64,000 nt of DNA from Beta vulgaris subsp. vulgaris (Eukaryota; Streptophyta; Magnoliopsida; Caryophyllales; Amaranthaceae). The stretch spans positions 33,913,508-33,977,507 of the forward strand of contig NC_079202.1 of NCBI RefSeq assembly GCF_026745355.1. The letters are read 5' to 3'. Below, in pieces: positions 22,620 to 36,179 of the stretch. Both the position numbers and the translations under genes were made by a program. Numbering within the stretch: position 1 is the first letter of the stretch; each line of letters begins with the position of its first letter. Below the pieces are notes generated by a model. It ran no database searches. It was not told the DNA's origin and saw only the letters and a list, made by a program, of their open reading frames with translations.

Positions 22620-24817
22620 ATATTGTTTTTCTTGCTCAGCATGATAGATTTATCGTTCTCTTGATAATGATCTACGTTTTCTGCAACTTCCTGAAAAGGA
22701 TCTTATGATTCCTTCTGTGTTTTTATGCTCCATCATAGTAATCATTGTCCTAGTCAAGCTAATGTCTGCATTCAAATTGATGGATCTTGGAATAAAAATA
22801 CCTTAAGAGGTTGTGCTCGGTGGTTTGCTAATACTCAGCCACTTTTTTCTCCAACTTGGAGTAGCGCTCATTTCAAAGCAAAATGTGCTTTGCAAGCAGA
22901 ACTTCTTTGCTATCTTGCACTGTCTCCAAACATTCTGGTCTACTATCTATTGAATTACAATCTGATTCCCTTAATAGTTAGTATCCAAACTATTGAGGAA
23001 CAAGGGAAAAATAACTTAAACCTCAAATGGACAACCCAACACGTTTTTCATTTGGATCATCCTTCTCTAAGTGTTCCAATTGTCAAGTTTTCCGTGCTCA
23101 AGTTCAGCATCCCATGACATCACAAACTTTTATCGTCATGTAATTTAGTTATTTGTTTTGGTTTTTAGCTGCAGCTTTTGTCAAAAAAAAAAAAAAAAAC
23201 TTTTGTCAACATTGCAAGATCGCAAGCAAATGATGAGAAATTCCTAAAATAGAAAAATCGCAAATATTATAAAACAAAGTATGAATTTACATACATGCGA
23301 ACATAAAACATAAAACATTAATATCTTTAATTATATTTTAGTAAAGAATATATCTGGGGCATAACATGTTGCACTATAAATTTTGGTGTAACAAAGAATC
23401 ACATGTGCAAACAAACTGACAAAACACACGCTTCATGTAGTACAAATTCATGCAAAAACTCGAAGAAACTAAACCTAGCTCAATAACGGTGGAAAAACCT
23501 ACATTCAACATCAGATGTGAGAGTTTCTTAACACTCCATGAACGAAGGAAAATCTTTAGCAAACTCTATACATCGAACAAAAATTCCATTGAACATATAA
23601 TATGAAGATTTGACATATTTCATAGAAAAGCAAGAATTTATGGTCTCAAAAGGTTAGATTCAATCCACATTGCTTAATTGTATGAAAAAAACTGGTTAAT
23701 AATAAGTCTATTACCAGTTCAAAGAAAATCTTACTAGACGTATTTTACTTTAAAGTTCATTTATGTCATTTAATATTGTTTTGGTTTTTTCTATGTTATA
23801 CCTTTGTGTTTTTTTAGTTTCCAAGTTATATCCCAATCTTTTTAGAATTTTATATAATACCCTTAAACTTACACTTGACACTGCATAATTCCCCTATTGC
23901 TATTTATACCTCGGTAATTTTGTTTAGTTTTTTAATTTAGTGGAAGTAATTATAGTCATACATAGCTTAATCCTTATAGGGAATATTTACAAATTAGATA
24001 AGTTTCTACATTATAAAAAGTGAACAAAATTAATAACGTATAATTAGTGTTAGGGAATTAGGCATTAAAAAAGGATAAGTCGAGGGTATCGTGTGGAATT
24101 TGAAAAGATTGGGGTACAACATATAAATTAAAGAAACACAAGGATTTTAATATACAACTTATTAGTTGTAATCATTAACTTAAGATAAAATACATGATAT
24201 GAACTAAAAATTACATAGACTAGAAAATAATGACATATAATGGAAATCTAGTGATAATACATGTTATTGAAAAAACATTAATGATATAGTAAAAATATGA
24301 ACAAACTAACTCAAATAATATAGATTTAGCTAAAAATGATATGAGTTACATTTCAAATCACACAATATTAAACACTAATGCCATAAATATAATAACATAG
24401 TACACACAATAAGTACCATAAATGATATAGACTACATACAAACTGACATGTAATAAAAAAATAATGACACAAACTTAACTAAAATTGACATGAATTATAC
24501 TTAAAATGACATAATGTTAAACATGAATAACATAAAAAATAATGACATTGTACGCCAAAGAAGCAGCAGAAATGACGTAAACTACGTATAAAATGACATG
24601 TAATAAAGAAATAATGACATACATCAAAGTCAAAACGATACATGATAGGTTAAAAATGACAGAAAATTTAAAATAAATGACACAAAAAATTACAATAATG
24701 TATGCAAAATAAGCACAAAATAAATGACATAAACTATATACATATCGACATACACTTCAGTAAAGATGATACAAAAAATATTAAAAATGAAAAAACATTA
24801 ACATAAATCAAGGTTAA
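22620..24817 (+). repeat. array unit 3
   Basis: 2198 bp. In the flank block it shares diagnostic changes with unit 5 (CTACATTCAACATCAGATGT); in the later part it agrees with units 2 and 4. An 18-A run marks the LINE tail near 23190. Confidence 0.85.
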
Positions 24818-27017
24818 TATTGTTTTTCTTGCTCAGCATGATAGATTTATCGTTCTCTTGATAATGATCTACGTTTTCTGCATCCTGCTGAAAAGGATCC
24901 TATGATTCCTTCTAGGTTTTTATGCTCCATCTTAATAATCGTTCCCCTAATCAAGCTAATGTCTGCATTCAAATTGATGGATCTTGGAATAAAAATACCT
25001 TAAGAGGTGGTGCTGGGTGGTTTGCTAATACTCGGCCACTTTTTCTCCAACTTGGAGTGGTGCTCATTTCAAAGCAAAATGTGCTTTCAAGCGGAACTTC
25101 TTGCTATCTTGCACTGTCTCCAATGGGCTCAACATTCTTGCCTACTATGTATTGAATTACAATGTGATTTCCTTACTAGTTAGTATCCAAACTATTCAGC
25201 AGCCAGGGAAAAACAACTTCAACCTCAAATGGACAACCCATCACATTCTTCATTTGGATCATACTTCTCTAAGTGTTCTATTCGCTAAGTTTCCCCTGCT
25301 CAAGTTCAGCAAGCCCATGACATCACAAACGTTTATTGTAATGTAATTTAGTTATTTGTTTTGGTTTTTATCTGCAGCTTTTGTCAAAAAAAAAAAACTT
25401 TTGTCAACATTGCAACATCGCAAGTAAATGATGAGAAATTCCTAAAATAGAAAAATTGCAAATATTATAAAACAAAGTATGAATTTTCTTACATACAATG
25501 TAAAACTTTAAACATTAATATCATTAATTACATTTTAGTAAAGAATATATATATCTTGGGCATAACATGTTGCACTATAAATTATGGTGTAACAAAGAAT
25601 CACACGTGCGAACAAATTGACAAAACACACGCTTCATGTAGTACAAATTCATGCAAAAACTCGAATAACCTAAACCTAGCTCAATAATGGTGGAAAAACC
25701 TGCATTGAACATCAGATCTGAAAGTTTCTTAACACTCCATGAACGAAGGAACATCTTTAGCAAACTCTATACATCGAACAATTATTCCATTGAACATAGA
25801 ATACGAAGATTTGACATATTTCATATAAAAGCAAGAATTTATGGTCTCAAAAGGTTATATTCAATCCACATTGCTTAATCATATGAAAAAACAGGTTAAT
25901 AATAAGTCTATTACCAGTTCAAAGAAAATCTTTCTAGACGTATGTCATTTTAAAGTTAATTTATGTCATTTAATGTTGTTTTGGTTTTTTCTATGGTATA
26001 CCTTTGTGTTTTTTTAGTTTTCAAGTTATATCCCAAACTTTTTAGAATTTTATATAATACCCTTAAACTTACACTTTACAATGCATAATTCCCCTATTGC
26101 TATTTATACGTCGGTAATTTTGTTTAGTTTTTTAATTTAGTGGAAGTAATTATACTCATACATAGTTTAACCCTTATAGGAAATATTTACAAATTAAATT
26201 AGTTCCTACATTACAAAAAGTGAACGAAATTAATAACGTATAATTAGTGTTAGGGGAAATGGGCATTAAAAAAGGATAAGTCGAGGGTATTGTGTGGAAT
26301 TTGAAAAGATTGGGGTACAACATATAAATTAAAGAAACACTAGGATTTGAATATACAATTTATTAGTTGTAATCATTAACTTTAGATAAAAGACATGTAT
26401 TGTACTAAAAGTTACATAGACTAGAAAATAATGACATATAATGGAGATCTAGTGATATTACATGTTATTGAAAAACATTAATAATATAGTAAAAATGTGA
26501 ACAAACTAACTCAATTCATATAGAGTTAGCTAAAAATGATATGAGTTACATTTCAAATGACACAATATTAAACAGTAATGCCATACATATAATGACATAG
26601 TACACACAATAAGTACCATAAATGCTATAGACTACATACAAACTGACATGTAATAAAAAAATAATGACACAAACTTAACTTAAATTGACATGAATTATAC
26701 TTAAAATGACATAATGTTAAACATGAATTACATAAAAAATAATGACATTGTACGCCAAAGAAGCAGCCGAAATGACGTAATCTACGTATAAACCGACATG
26801 TAATAAAGAAATAATGACATACATCTAAGTCAAAATGATACATGATATGTTAAAAATGATAGAAAATTTAACATAAATGACACAAAAAATTACGATAATG
26901 TATGCAAAATAAGCACAAAATAATTGACATAAACTATATACATATCGATATACACTTCAGTAAAGATGATACGCAAAATATTAAAAATGAAACAACATTT
27001 AACATAAATCAAGGTTA
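24818..27017 (+). repeat. array unit 4
   Basis: 2200 bp. The flank block is almost identical to that of unit 2 (CTGCATTGAACATCAGATCT), whereas its RNase H portion is closer to units 1 and 6. Confidence 0.85.
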
Positions 27018-29247
27018 ATATTATTTTTCTTGCTCAGCATGATAGATTTATCGTTCTATTGATAATGATCTATGTTTTCTGCATCCTCCTGAAAAGGATC
27101 CTATGATTCCTTCTGGGTTTTTATGCTCCATCTTAGTAATCATTCTCCCAGTCAAGCTAATGTCTGCATTCAAATTGATGGATCTTGGAATAAAAATACC
27201 TTAAGTGGTTGTGCTGGGTGGTTTGCTAATACTCAGCCACTTTTTCTCCAACATGGAGTGGTGCTCATTTGAAAGCAAAATGTGCTTTGCAAGCAGAACT
27301 TCTTGTTATATTGCACTGTCTCCAACGGGCTCAACATTCTGGTCTATTATCTATTGAATTACAATATGATTCCCTTAATAGTTAGTATCCAAACTATTCA
27401 GAAACAAGGGAAAAATAACTTAAACCTCAAATGGACAACCAACACATTTTTCATTTTGATCATCCTTCTCTAAGTGTTCCAATTGCCTAGTTTTCCGTGC
27501 TCAAGTTCAGCATCCCATGCCATCATAAACTGTTATCATCATGTAATTTAATTATTTGTTTTGGTTTTTAGCTACAACTTTTGTCAAAAAGAAAACTTTT
27601 GTCAACATTGCAACCTCGCAAGTAAATGATGAGAAATTTCTAAAATCGAAAAATTGCGAATATTATAAAACAAAGTATGAATTTATATACATGCCAACAT
27701 AAAACATTAAACATTAATATCTTTAATTATATTTTAGTAAAGAATATATCTTGGGCATAACATGTTGCACTATAAATTATGGTGTAACAAAGAATCACAC
27801 GTGCGAACAAACTGGCAAAACACACGCTTCATGTAGTACAAATACATGCAAAAACTCGAAGAACCTAAACCTTGCTCAATAATGGTGGAAAAACCTACAT
27901 TCAACATCAGATGTGAGAGTTTCTTAACACTCCATGAAGGAAGGAAAATCTTTAGCAAACTCCATACATCGAACTATTATTCCATTGAACATAGAATACG
28001 AACAATTGACAGATTTCATACAAAAGCAAGAAGTTCTAGTCTCAAAAGGTTAGATTCAATCCACATTGCTCAATCGTATGAAAAAAACTGGTTAATAATA
28101 AGTCTATGACTAGGTCAAAGAAAATCTTACTAGACGTATTTTACTTTAAAGTTCAATTATGTCATTTAATGTTGTTTTGGTTTTTTCTATGTTATACCTT
28201 TGTGTTTTTTTAGTTTCCAGGTTATATCCCAACATTTTTAGAATTTTATATAATACCCTTAAATTTACATTTTCTAATGCATGATTCCCCTATTGTTATA
28301 TTATACGTCGTTAATTTTGTTTAGTTTTTTAATTTAGTGAAAGTAATTATACTTATACATAGTTTAACCCTTATCGGAAATCTTTACAAATTAGATTAGT
28401 TCCTTTGCATTATAAAAAGTGAACGAAATTAATAAAGGCATAATTACTGTTAGGGGAATTGGGCATTAAAAAAAGGTAAGTCGAGGGTATCGTGCGGAAT
28501 TTTAAAAGATTGGGGTACAATGTATAAACTAAAGAAACACAAGGATATAATGTAGACAAATCCTTTTGTTTTAATATATAATTTATCAGTTGTAATGATT
28601 AACTTAAGTTCAAAGACATGATATGAACTAAAATTACATAGACTAGAAAATAATGATATATAATGGAGATCTAGTGACATTACATGTTATTGATTAAAAA
28701 ACATTAATAATGTATTAAAAATGTGAACAAACTAACTCAAATCATATAGAGTTAGCTAAAAATGATATGAGTTACATTTGAAATGACACAATATTAAGCA
28801 CAAATGCCATACAAATAATGACATAGTACACACAATAAGTACCATAAATGATAAAGACTACATACAAAATGACATGTAATAAAAAAAATGATGACACAAA
28901 CTTAGCTAAAATTGACATGAATTATATTTAAAATGACATAATGTTAAACATGAATAACATAAAAAATAATGACATTGTACGCCAAAGAATTAGCAGCACA
29001 AATGACATAAACTATGTATAAAACGACATGTAATAAAGAAATAATGACACACATCTAAGTCAAAATGATACATGATATGTTAAAAGTGACAGAAAATTTA
29101 ACATAAATGACACAAAAAATTACAATAATGTATGCAAAATAAGCACAAAATAAAAGACATAAACTATATACATATCGACATACACTTCAGTTAAGATGAT
29201 ACAAAAAATATGAAAAATGAAGCAACATTTAACATAAATCAAGGTTA
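27018..29247 (+). repeat. array unit 5
   Basis: 2230 bp. The flank block is of the unit-3 type; the later non-coding part is of the unit-1 type (it retains the ATATAATGTAGA(C)AAATCC string missing in units 2-4). Confidence 0.85.
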
Positions 29248-29511
29248 ATATTTTTTTTCTTGCTCAATGATCTACGTTTTCTGCATCCTCCTGAATAGGA
29301 TCCTATGATTCCTTCTGGGTTTTTATGCTCCATCTTAATAATCGTTCTCCTAATCAAGCTAATATCTGCATTCAAATTGATGGATCTTGGAATAAAAATA
29401 CCTTAAGAGGTTGAGCTGGGTGGTTTGCTAATACTTAGCCACTTTTTTCTCCAACTTGGAGTGGTGCTCATTTCAAAGCAAAATGTGCTTTGCAAGCACA
29501 ATAGATAACAT
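29248..29511 (+). repeat. array unit 6, deleted and interrupted
   Basis: Holds the first ~240 bp of a unit, with a small internal deletion after GCTCAATGA. It then jumps at TTTGCAAGCA to a subrepeat string equivalent to GCACAAAATAAATGACAT, skipping about 1.9 kb; GCA is shared at the junction. The Sirevirus starts at 29512. Confidence 0.75.
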
Positions 29512-30588
29512 TGTTGTATTTCATATTTTGATGATGCAAAATACTTAGGTTAATTTTACTATATAGTATTTATTTATTTAAGCAAAATTTATAAAAACCA
29601 ATGTAATGTCCCAATTTTAATTTATATCTTGTTGAGAAAGATTGATTATTTAATCTAAGTCAAGATATTTATCTTATACTCTTTGATTCTTTATCATATG
29701 GTATGATTAATGTTCAAGTAACTCGAAAATCTTTGGGTAAAAGATTCTTTAAGTTAGTAGATATATTGTGGCTGTGATTATGCAAGGAAATTGATGGAAA
29801 TAAATAGCGTGGAGAATAACGTGGAGAATATCGTGGAGATGCTCCCTGGTTTCTCTCCAACGAATCTCATGGAGTGGCAAAAATTGAGGAGCTGATCCCT
29901 TCAAGCTCTCGAACCACTTCGCCACTAACGGCTAGTGTAAGAAGTTTATTTCCGTTGCAAAAAACGTGGAAGAAGTGCAGCGAAAGCAAAGGCCATGATC
30001 TCCATTATTCCACTTGCGCAAGTTGAGGAGAATTTGGAGCACACCATGTCCCAATGAAGGAAGTACTTTGACATCTATTTAAGGAAGAAATTATTTGAAG
30101 AAAAACTTAAATACTTTCATGTGACATCAAGTGAATTATTACTTAGAAAGTTTTTCTTGTAATTGCTTCGTCTTTTAACATACACATTTGTAATATTCTT
30201 AGAGTGTGGGTTGAGAGAACAAAATCTTGTAAGCAAGAGAGAGAAAAGAGAAAGAGAAAGAGAAGATAGAAAGAGAAGACTTCTAGTGAAGTCGAGTGAG
30301 GAATGTCACGTGTTCAGGGGGAACAAGGTGACTGGAAACTGGTTCCTAGAGGAACTAAGTGAGGATTGATGTATAATAAGTTGTAAGAAGTATTATAAAT
30401 AAGAGCAAGGTTTCTTCCTAAAGAATTGAGGAAGAGAACCTTGTTAAAAGGATCTTCGTGTGTTCTTCCTTATTACTACTTCTCTTTATTAGATTTCATT
30501 TTAGTTTATCCGCAAAAGGTTTAAAAATCTCACTAACTACAATTCACACCCCTCTTTTAGTTGACCTAGTATTTGTACTAGACTAACA
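29512..30588 (+). repeat. Sirevirus 5' LTR
   Basis: 1077 bp, TGTTGTATTTC... to ...GACTAACA. It contains a GA-rich tract near 30235-30280. Very similar to the solo LTR at 38647-39735 (1089 bp), including the 18 bp to its left. Confidence 0.85.
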
Positions 30589-30590
30589 AT

Positions 30591-30602
30591 TGGTATCAGA
30601 GC
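30591..30602 (+). other. primer-binding site (initiator tRNA-Met)
   Basis: TGGTATCAGAGC two bases after the LTR end, the standard copia primer-binding site complementary to the 3' end of initiator tRNA-Met. Confidence 0.9.
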
Positions 30603-30652
30603 TCGGTTCCTCCAAAAATCAGCTAACACCGAGGAGCTAGTTCCTGGCAAGC

Positions 30653-32439
30653 ATGAATAATACAGGAGAAAGATTGGAAGAAGGTTACTCAACCCAACGT
30701 CCGCCTATGTTTAATGGCAAGCACTATCTATACTGGAAGAGTCGCATGGAAATCTTTATCAAGGCTGAAAACTATCAAGTTTGGAGAGTCATTGAAATCG
30801 GTGACTTTGAAGTCACTGAGAAGGATAAAAAAGGCGAGTTAGTTCTTAAGCCTCTCTTAAAGTATGACAAGGAGGACTTTGATAAAATGGATGTGAACAA
30901 TTTAGCCAATAAGATTCTCCACTGTGGCCTTGGTCCCCATGAACACAATAGAATCATGGGATGCAAATCAGCCAAGCAAATGTGGGAAATTCTACAAGTT
31001 ACTCATGAAGGAACAAGCGAAGTCAAGAGATCAAAGATAGACATGCTCATGCACATGTATGAATTGTTCCAAATAAAACCTAAAGAGTCAGTTCAAGAAA
31101 TGCTCACTTGATTCTTTAATATCATCAATGAGCTTGAATCTCTAGGAAAGACTATCACTCTAGAGGAACAGGTTCGAAAAGTCCTAAGGAGTCTCCCACC
31201 GGTTGACAAATGGATGGCGAAAGTCACAACTTTGCAAGAAACGAAGGACTTCACCACATTTAATATCGAGCAACTTGCAGGTTCCTTGTTGACTCATGAG
31301 TTGCACCTAGGAAGTCATGAGGCTGATCCTAGTAGACCTAAAGCATTGGCACTCAAATATGAAGAACAAGATGACTCAAAATGGATGATGAGGAAGCATC
31401 ATTGATCGTAAAAAAAATTCAAGAAGTTCTTTAATAGGAGCTATATAGGAAAGAACACGAGAAAGCCGACAAAGTTAAGCTGCCATAAATGTGGAAGTCC
31501 TGACTACTTTATTAAAGAATGTCCGCTTTGGAAAACTGACAAGGGTAAAGGAAAATACAAGGAGAAAGGGAAGGAACTGCAAAAGCCTTTCTCAAAAATA
31601 GAAATGAGAAGGGCCATGGTTGCAGCCTGGGGGGAATCCGACTCTAACGAGGAGCAGGAACAACCTGAAGAAGAAACAACTCATCTATGTCTCATGGCAA
31701 AGATAGATGATGAAGAGGACTTGCCAAAAAAACAATGTATATATTAATGTTGTTAAAGAAGAGTTATCAGAACTTACAAAGAATCAACTTATAAAATTAC
31801 TTTTGGAAACCTTGGATGACTACAAGCTAATATACATTAGAGAGGAGAATATGGAAAATGCCTTAGAAGTCACCAAAGAACATTCAAACTGGTTTAAAAC
31901 TGTAAACACAAGTAGTGAAGAATGGTTCTTTGAAATTTTTGATGAAAACTGACGTATTCAAGAAGCATTTGAAAAGTTTAAAAATGAAAACTATTTCTTG
32001 AATATGGAGATGGCAGAATTGAAACTATTTGTTCCTGAAGGAACGAGTTCCCCGTTAAATACTAGAACAGATTTTGAAAAATTAAAATCGGAATACGATA
32101 CATTTTTAAATGGAAATTTGGTACTTAAAGGGAGATTAGAATCTTCAAGAAACAAACTTACTGATCCAGTAAGCTGGATACAAACGTATAAAAATGAAGG
32201 AAGAAATGGATTAGGTTTCAATCATAAGAAGAAAAATAAAATGAAAAAAATATGTTGATCTGCCAAGCAACCGAGTATACTCTTACTGTGGGAACAATGG
32301 TCACTTAGTGTCTGACTGTTCCTCCAGCGAAGAACATATTGAAAAGAACACTCGCTTAGTTAAGCAAGTGTGGAAAGTTAAAAGGAACTCAAGCCCGACA
32401 GAGGAACCCAAGTCAGATTGGGTTCCTACCACTAACTAA
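30653..32439 (+). pseudogene. gag: Sirevirus gag
   Basis: Gag forms the virus-like particle. ATG at 30653 opens MNNTGERLEEGYS, followed by RPPMFNGKHYLYWKSRM (the copia gag core, W.SRM motif) and an NKILHCGLGPHE-like helix. A TGA at 31109 (Arg codon context) breaks the frame; it continues as SLPPVDKWMAKV and TLQETKDF to 31404. The first zinc knuckle near 31481 reads CHKCGSPDYFIKEC, with Tyr in place of His. After an acidic segment (31640-31720) and broken helices, a second knuckle near 32290 (CGNNGHLVSDC) has lost its first Cys. Several more stops follow (31402, 31950, 32256). Confidence 0.85.
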
Positions 32440-33045
32440 TTGTTCTGGAAACAGGCGAAAGTGAGGGGGAACAACCAGTGGTACCTCGATAGCGGTTGTT
32501 CTAACCACATGAGAGGAGACAAAAACAAGTTTCTCTCACATTCAGTTTGTGAAGGAGGAACTGTGACATTTGAAGACAATCTTATAGACAATATAGTAGC
32601 TGTAGGTAAGGTTGGGAAATCTCAATCATATTCCATAGATAATGTATTTTTGGTGGAGGGTTTGAAACATAATTTACTTAGTATTTCTCAGTTTTGTGAC
32701 AAGGGGAACAATGTGAAGTTTACTGATGAATGTTGTGTAGTAAGTGATGTAGGTACATGTACCAAGATTCTGGAAGGAACTAGGAAGGGAAACACTTATG
32801 TTGTTGATCTGAATCTGGTCCCTAGGAACAATCTGACTTGTCTAAGTGTGATTGACAATGAACCACTTCTTTGGCATAAAAGGTGTGGTCATGCAAGTAT
32901 GACCTTACTCCACAAGCTAAGTGGTAAGGACTTAGTTGTTGGTCTTCCCACAATCAAGGTCTCAAATCATGAAGTTTGTGGACCATGCTCAAGAGGAAAA
33001 CAAGTTAGATCCTCGTTCAAACCAAAGAAGATGGTAAGCACATAA
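32440..33045 (+). pseudogene. pol: Sirevirus protease and GAG-pre-integrase
   Basis: An open frame of 201 codons. Aspartic protease is marked by YLDSGCSNHM (catalytic DSG, residues about 17-26), then GKVGKSQSYSIDNVFLVEGL and HNLLSISQ. The integrase zinc-binding region follows: LLWHKRCGHAS and VCGPCSRGKQ (HHCC pattern). A TAA at 33043 ends it just before the conserved LELIHMDLCG string. Confidence 0.9.
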
Positions 33046-33074
33046 AGTCCACTTGAATTGATTCACATGGACTT

Positions 33075-33821
33075 ATGTGGCCTGTACGTATCCAAAGCAG
33101 ATCAGGTATGAGATATGTACTTGTTATGGTTGATGATTTTTCAAGATACACTTGGGTTATTTTTCTTCATAACAAAGATGAAACTTTTAATGAATTTGTA
33201 ACCTTTGCTAAACGAATACAAAGGTTAAGTGGTTTTAAAATAAAACATTTACGTTCTGACCATGGTAAGGAGTTTGAAAACTCTAAGTTTGATGAGTTTT
33301 GCAGCAATGAAGGACTAGACCACAACTTCTCTGCTCCTAGGACCCCACAACAAAATGGCGTGGTGGAAAGGAAAAATCGTTCTCTGGAGGACATGGCAAG
33401 AACAATGCTAATAGCCAGCAATCTTCCAAAGAACTTTTGGGTAGAGGTAGTGAACTCCGCTTGCAATATCATCAATAATAGGGTCATGCTGAGACCTATT
33501 ACTTTGAAGACCCCCTATGAGCTACTCAAAGGAAGAAAACCCAACATCTCTTATTTTAGAGTCTTTGGTTGTAGATGTTTTATACACAACAATGGTAAAG
33601 ATTATCTAGGAAAATTTGATGCTAGAAGTGATGAAGCAGTTTTTATAGGATATGCTTTAAATAGTAAAGCATATAGAGTCTATAACAAAAGAACAATGTG
33701 TGTTGAGGAAAGCGTCCATATCTTTTTTGATGAAACTAACTCTCTGCAGGAACCATGTTATGAAAATGATTTTGAAATTGGATTGACTGGTTCTGAAGAT
33801 TCAGCCAACTTTGATGAGTAA
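33075..33821 (+). pseudogene. pol: Sirevirus integrase core
   Basis: The frame resumes one base out of phase with the protease frame, so a single-base loss lies near 33070 (DLCG to PVRIQ). The catalytic triad is visible: MVDDFSRYTWV (D), LRSDHGKEFEN (D) and QQNGVVERKNR (E), with correct spacing. It ends with a GKFDARSDEAVFIGYALNSK segment typical of copia integrase. An acidic linker with a stop at 33820 and more frame changes leads to the reverse transcriptase. Confidence 0.9.
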
Positions 33822-34129
33822 GTAACACCTGCAGGTACTGATAAGAAGCATATTCCTGAAAACGAGATGACTGTTCCTTATCCTACTCCTCAAGAGGAAC
33901 AGGCAGATGAAGGAACACAAGTAGAAGAACAACCTGAAGTTGAAGCAACTGAAGATCCTCAAGGTGAAGGAACAGAAACAAGGAGTTTTGAACCAAGGCC
34001 TTGGAGACACCTAAGATCCCATCCACTGGATCTAATCATAAGCGACATTGAGAAGGGAACTCAGACAAAATCCCAACTCAAGAACTTCTGTGCATTCCAA
34101 GCCATTCTGTCCATGACAGAACCTTGAGA

Positions 34130-34858
34130 TCACAATGATGCCCTACTAGAGTCTGACTGGATAATGTCATGCAAGAGGAACTGAATGAGTTACAGAGGAA
34201 CCATGTCTGACATCTTTAGACCAAGCCTAAGAACCAAAAGGTAATTGGGCTAAAATAGGTCTCCAGGAACAAGCTGGATGAGCATGGAACAGTCATAAGG
34301 AACAAAGCCAAACTTGTAGCTAAAGGGTACAATCAACAATAAGGTATTGATTTCGATGAGACCTTTGCTCCTGTTGTTAGAATAGAAGCCATTAGAATTT
34401 TGATTGTATTTGCTGCATTTATGGGGTTTAGGTTGTACCAAATGGACGTTAAATGTGCTTTCTTAAATGGATATTTAATGGAAGACGTCTATGTGGAACA
34501 ACCTTCCAGATTTGAAAATCTTGATCTTCCAAACCACGTCTATAAGCTTGATAAAGCTCTTTATGGGTTAAAACAAGCCCCTAGATCTTGGTATGAAAGA
34601 CTCTCAAAGTTCTTGCTTTCACATGATTTCATAAGAGGTAAAGTTGATAGGACACTGTTCCTTCGATCTAAAGGAACATGCATTCTAGTAGTACAAATAT
34701 CTGTAGATGATATAATTTTTGGTGCTACTAATGAATCTCTTTGCAAGGAATTTGCTGATCTAATGAGTAGTGAATTTGAGATGAGCATGATGGGAGAGTT
34801 GAACTTCTTTCTTGGTTTGAGAATCAAGCAAACTGAAAGAGGAACAATGATCCATTAG
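34130..34858 (+). pseudogene. pol: Sirevirus reverse transcriptase
   Basis: The N-terminal 270 bp (34130-34400) are heavily frameshifted, with traces of KGTQTK and KGYNQQ.GIDFDETFAPV. From 34400 a clean frame gives GFRLYQMDVKCAFLNGYL (first Asp), VYVEQPSRFE, YGLKQAPRSWYERLS and QISVDDIIFGATN (VDD catalytic box), then GELNFFLGLRIKQT. A TAG at 34856 ends it. Confidence 0.9.
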
Positions 34859-34941
34859 CGAAAATATGTGAAGGAACTACTGAAAAAAAATGATCTGGAA
34901 CAAGCAAACACAACCATACTCCTATAGAAACACGAACAAGG

Positions 34942-35641
34942 TTGGATGAGGATCCAAGTGGTAAAATTGTAGATCAGAAACTATATAGAGGTATGATTGG
35001 ATCCCTACTTTATTTAACGGTTAGAAGACCTCACATGTCCTTTAGTGTTGGTTTATGTGCCAGATTTCAGTCAAATCCTAAGAAATCACACTTGACAGCA
35101 GTCAAAAGAATTCTTTGGTATTTGAAAGGAAGTGATGATCTTTGTTTGTTCTATCCTCGAAGTGACAACTTTGATCTAGTTAGCTACTCTGATGCTGACT
35201 ATGCTGAATACTTGGTAATCGAAAAAGCACTTCTAGAATTGCTCAGTTCCTAGGAACAAGCTTAGTTTCCTGGAGTTCAAAGAAACAAAACACTGTTGCA
35301 CTTTCAACAGCTGAGGCCGAGTATGTAGCAACAGCCGCTTGTTGTTCCCAGGTATTATGGATTAAACAACAGGTATGCGACTTTGGCATAAAATTTAAGT
35401 GTGTTCCTATATTCTGTGATAATACTAGTGCAATATGTATTTCCAAGGATTAGTACATCATTCTAGGGTCAAGCATATTCATATTCGTGATCCCTTTTTG
35501 AAGGACAATGTAGAAAAAAGATTAGTCAACGTTGAATTTTGTCCCACTCAAAATCAAATAATTGATATCTTGACCAAACCACTTTCTAGAGATAGATTTG
35601 AAAAGATACGCTTGGAACTAGGGATGATCAGAATAATATGA
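34942..35641 (+). pseudogene. pol: Sirevirus RNase H
   Basis: Frames 34942-35253 and 35264-35641 (shifted) contain QKLYRGMIGSLLYLTVRRP, then VSYSDADYAE (catalytic Asp), STAEAEYVA (catalytic Glu region), CDNTSAICISK (Asp), and the C-terminal HIHIRDPFLKDNV and QIIDILTKPLSRDRFEKIR. These are the standard copia RNase H landmarks. A deletion after the SDADYAE motif and a frameshift at about 35255, plus a TAG at 35451, inactivate it. Confidence 0.85.
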
Positions 35642-36179
35642 AAATGCCTTTATATTTATCTTCCTAAGTAATTCTCATTACTAAGTGTATCCTGCAATTT
35701 TCATGAATTTTATTCATACACCTTAGTTAAAGTTGCGAACTCACATTAGTCTTATAATATTCCCCTTATTGTGCTCACTAGTACTTTGAGAATAATACAA
35801 TACTTGTACAACTTCTTCGAAGGTATCATCAGCATGAGTTCAAAATATTCCTCATTCTTTTTTTCTTTCTTCTACTTTTCTTTATTCTTTTATTTTATTT
35901 TATTTCTCTCTTTATTTCTCGATTCTCATTTTCGTATCCACACTTCATACGTTGCATTGTTTTGAAAAATAAAATGCATGCCCTTTTCAAAAATTGAATG
36001 TCTAAGAAAAGGGGAAAGCAACACACTAAATGAACCCTCTCCTCTCACGCGCATAAAAACCCTTTCATAAACCTTTCCCTCAATCCCATCATTACTCACG
36101 CTATTATACCCTCTGCAAAACCATCACATCCGAAAATTTCTCCAACTTTATATCTCTCTTCTCAAAACCCTAACCTCCA

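Noticed and set aside
18429..28109. A recurring pair of 60-90 codon ORFs on both strands in every array unit (for example 18429-18617 minus and 18505-18732 plus)
   Set aside because: They recur because the unit was duplicated. Frames are broken in some units, there is no codon-level conservation, and both strands are open in the same place.
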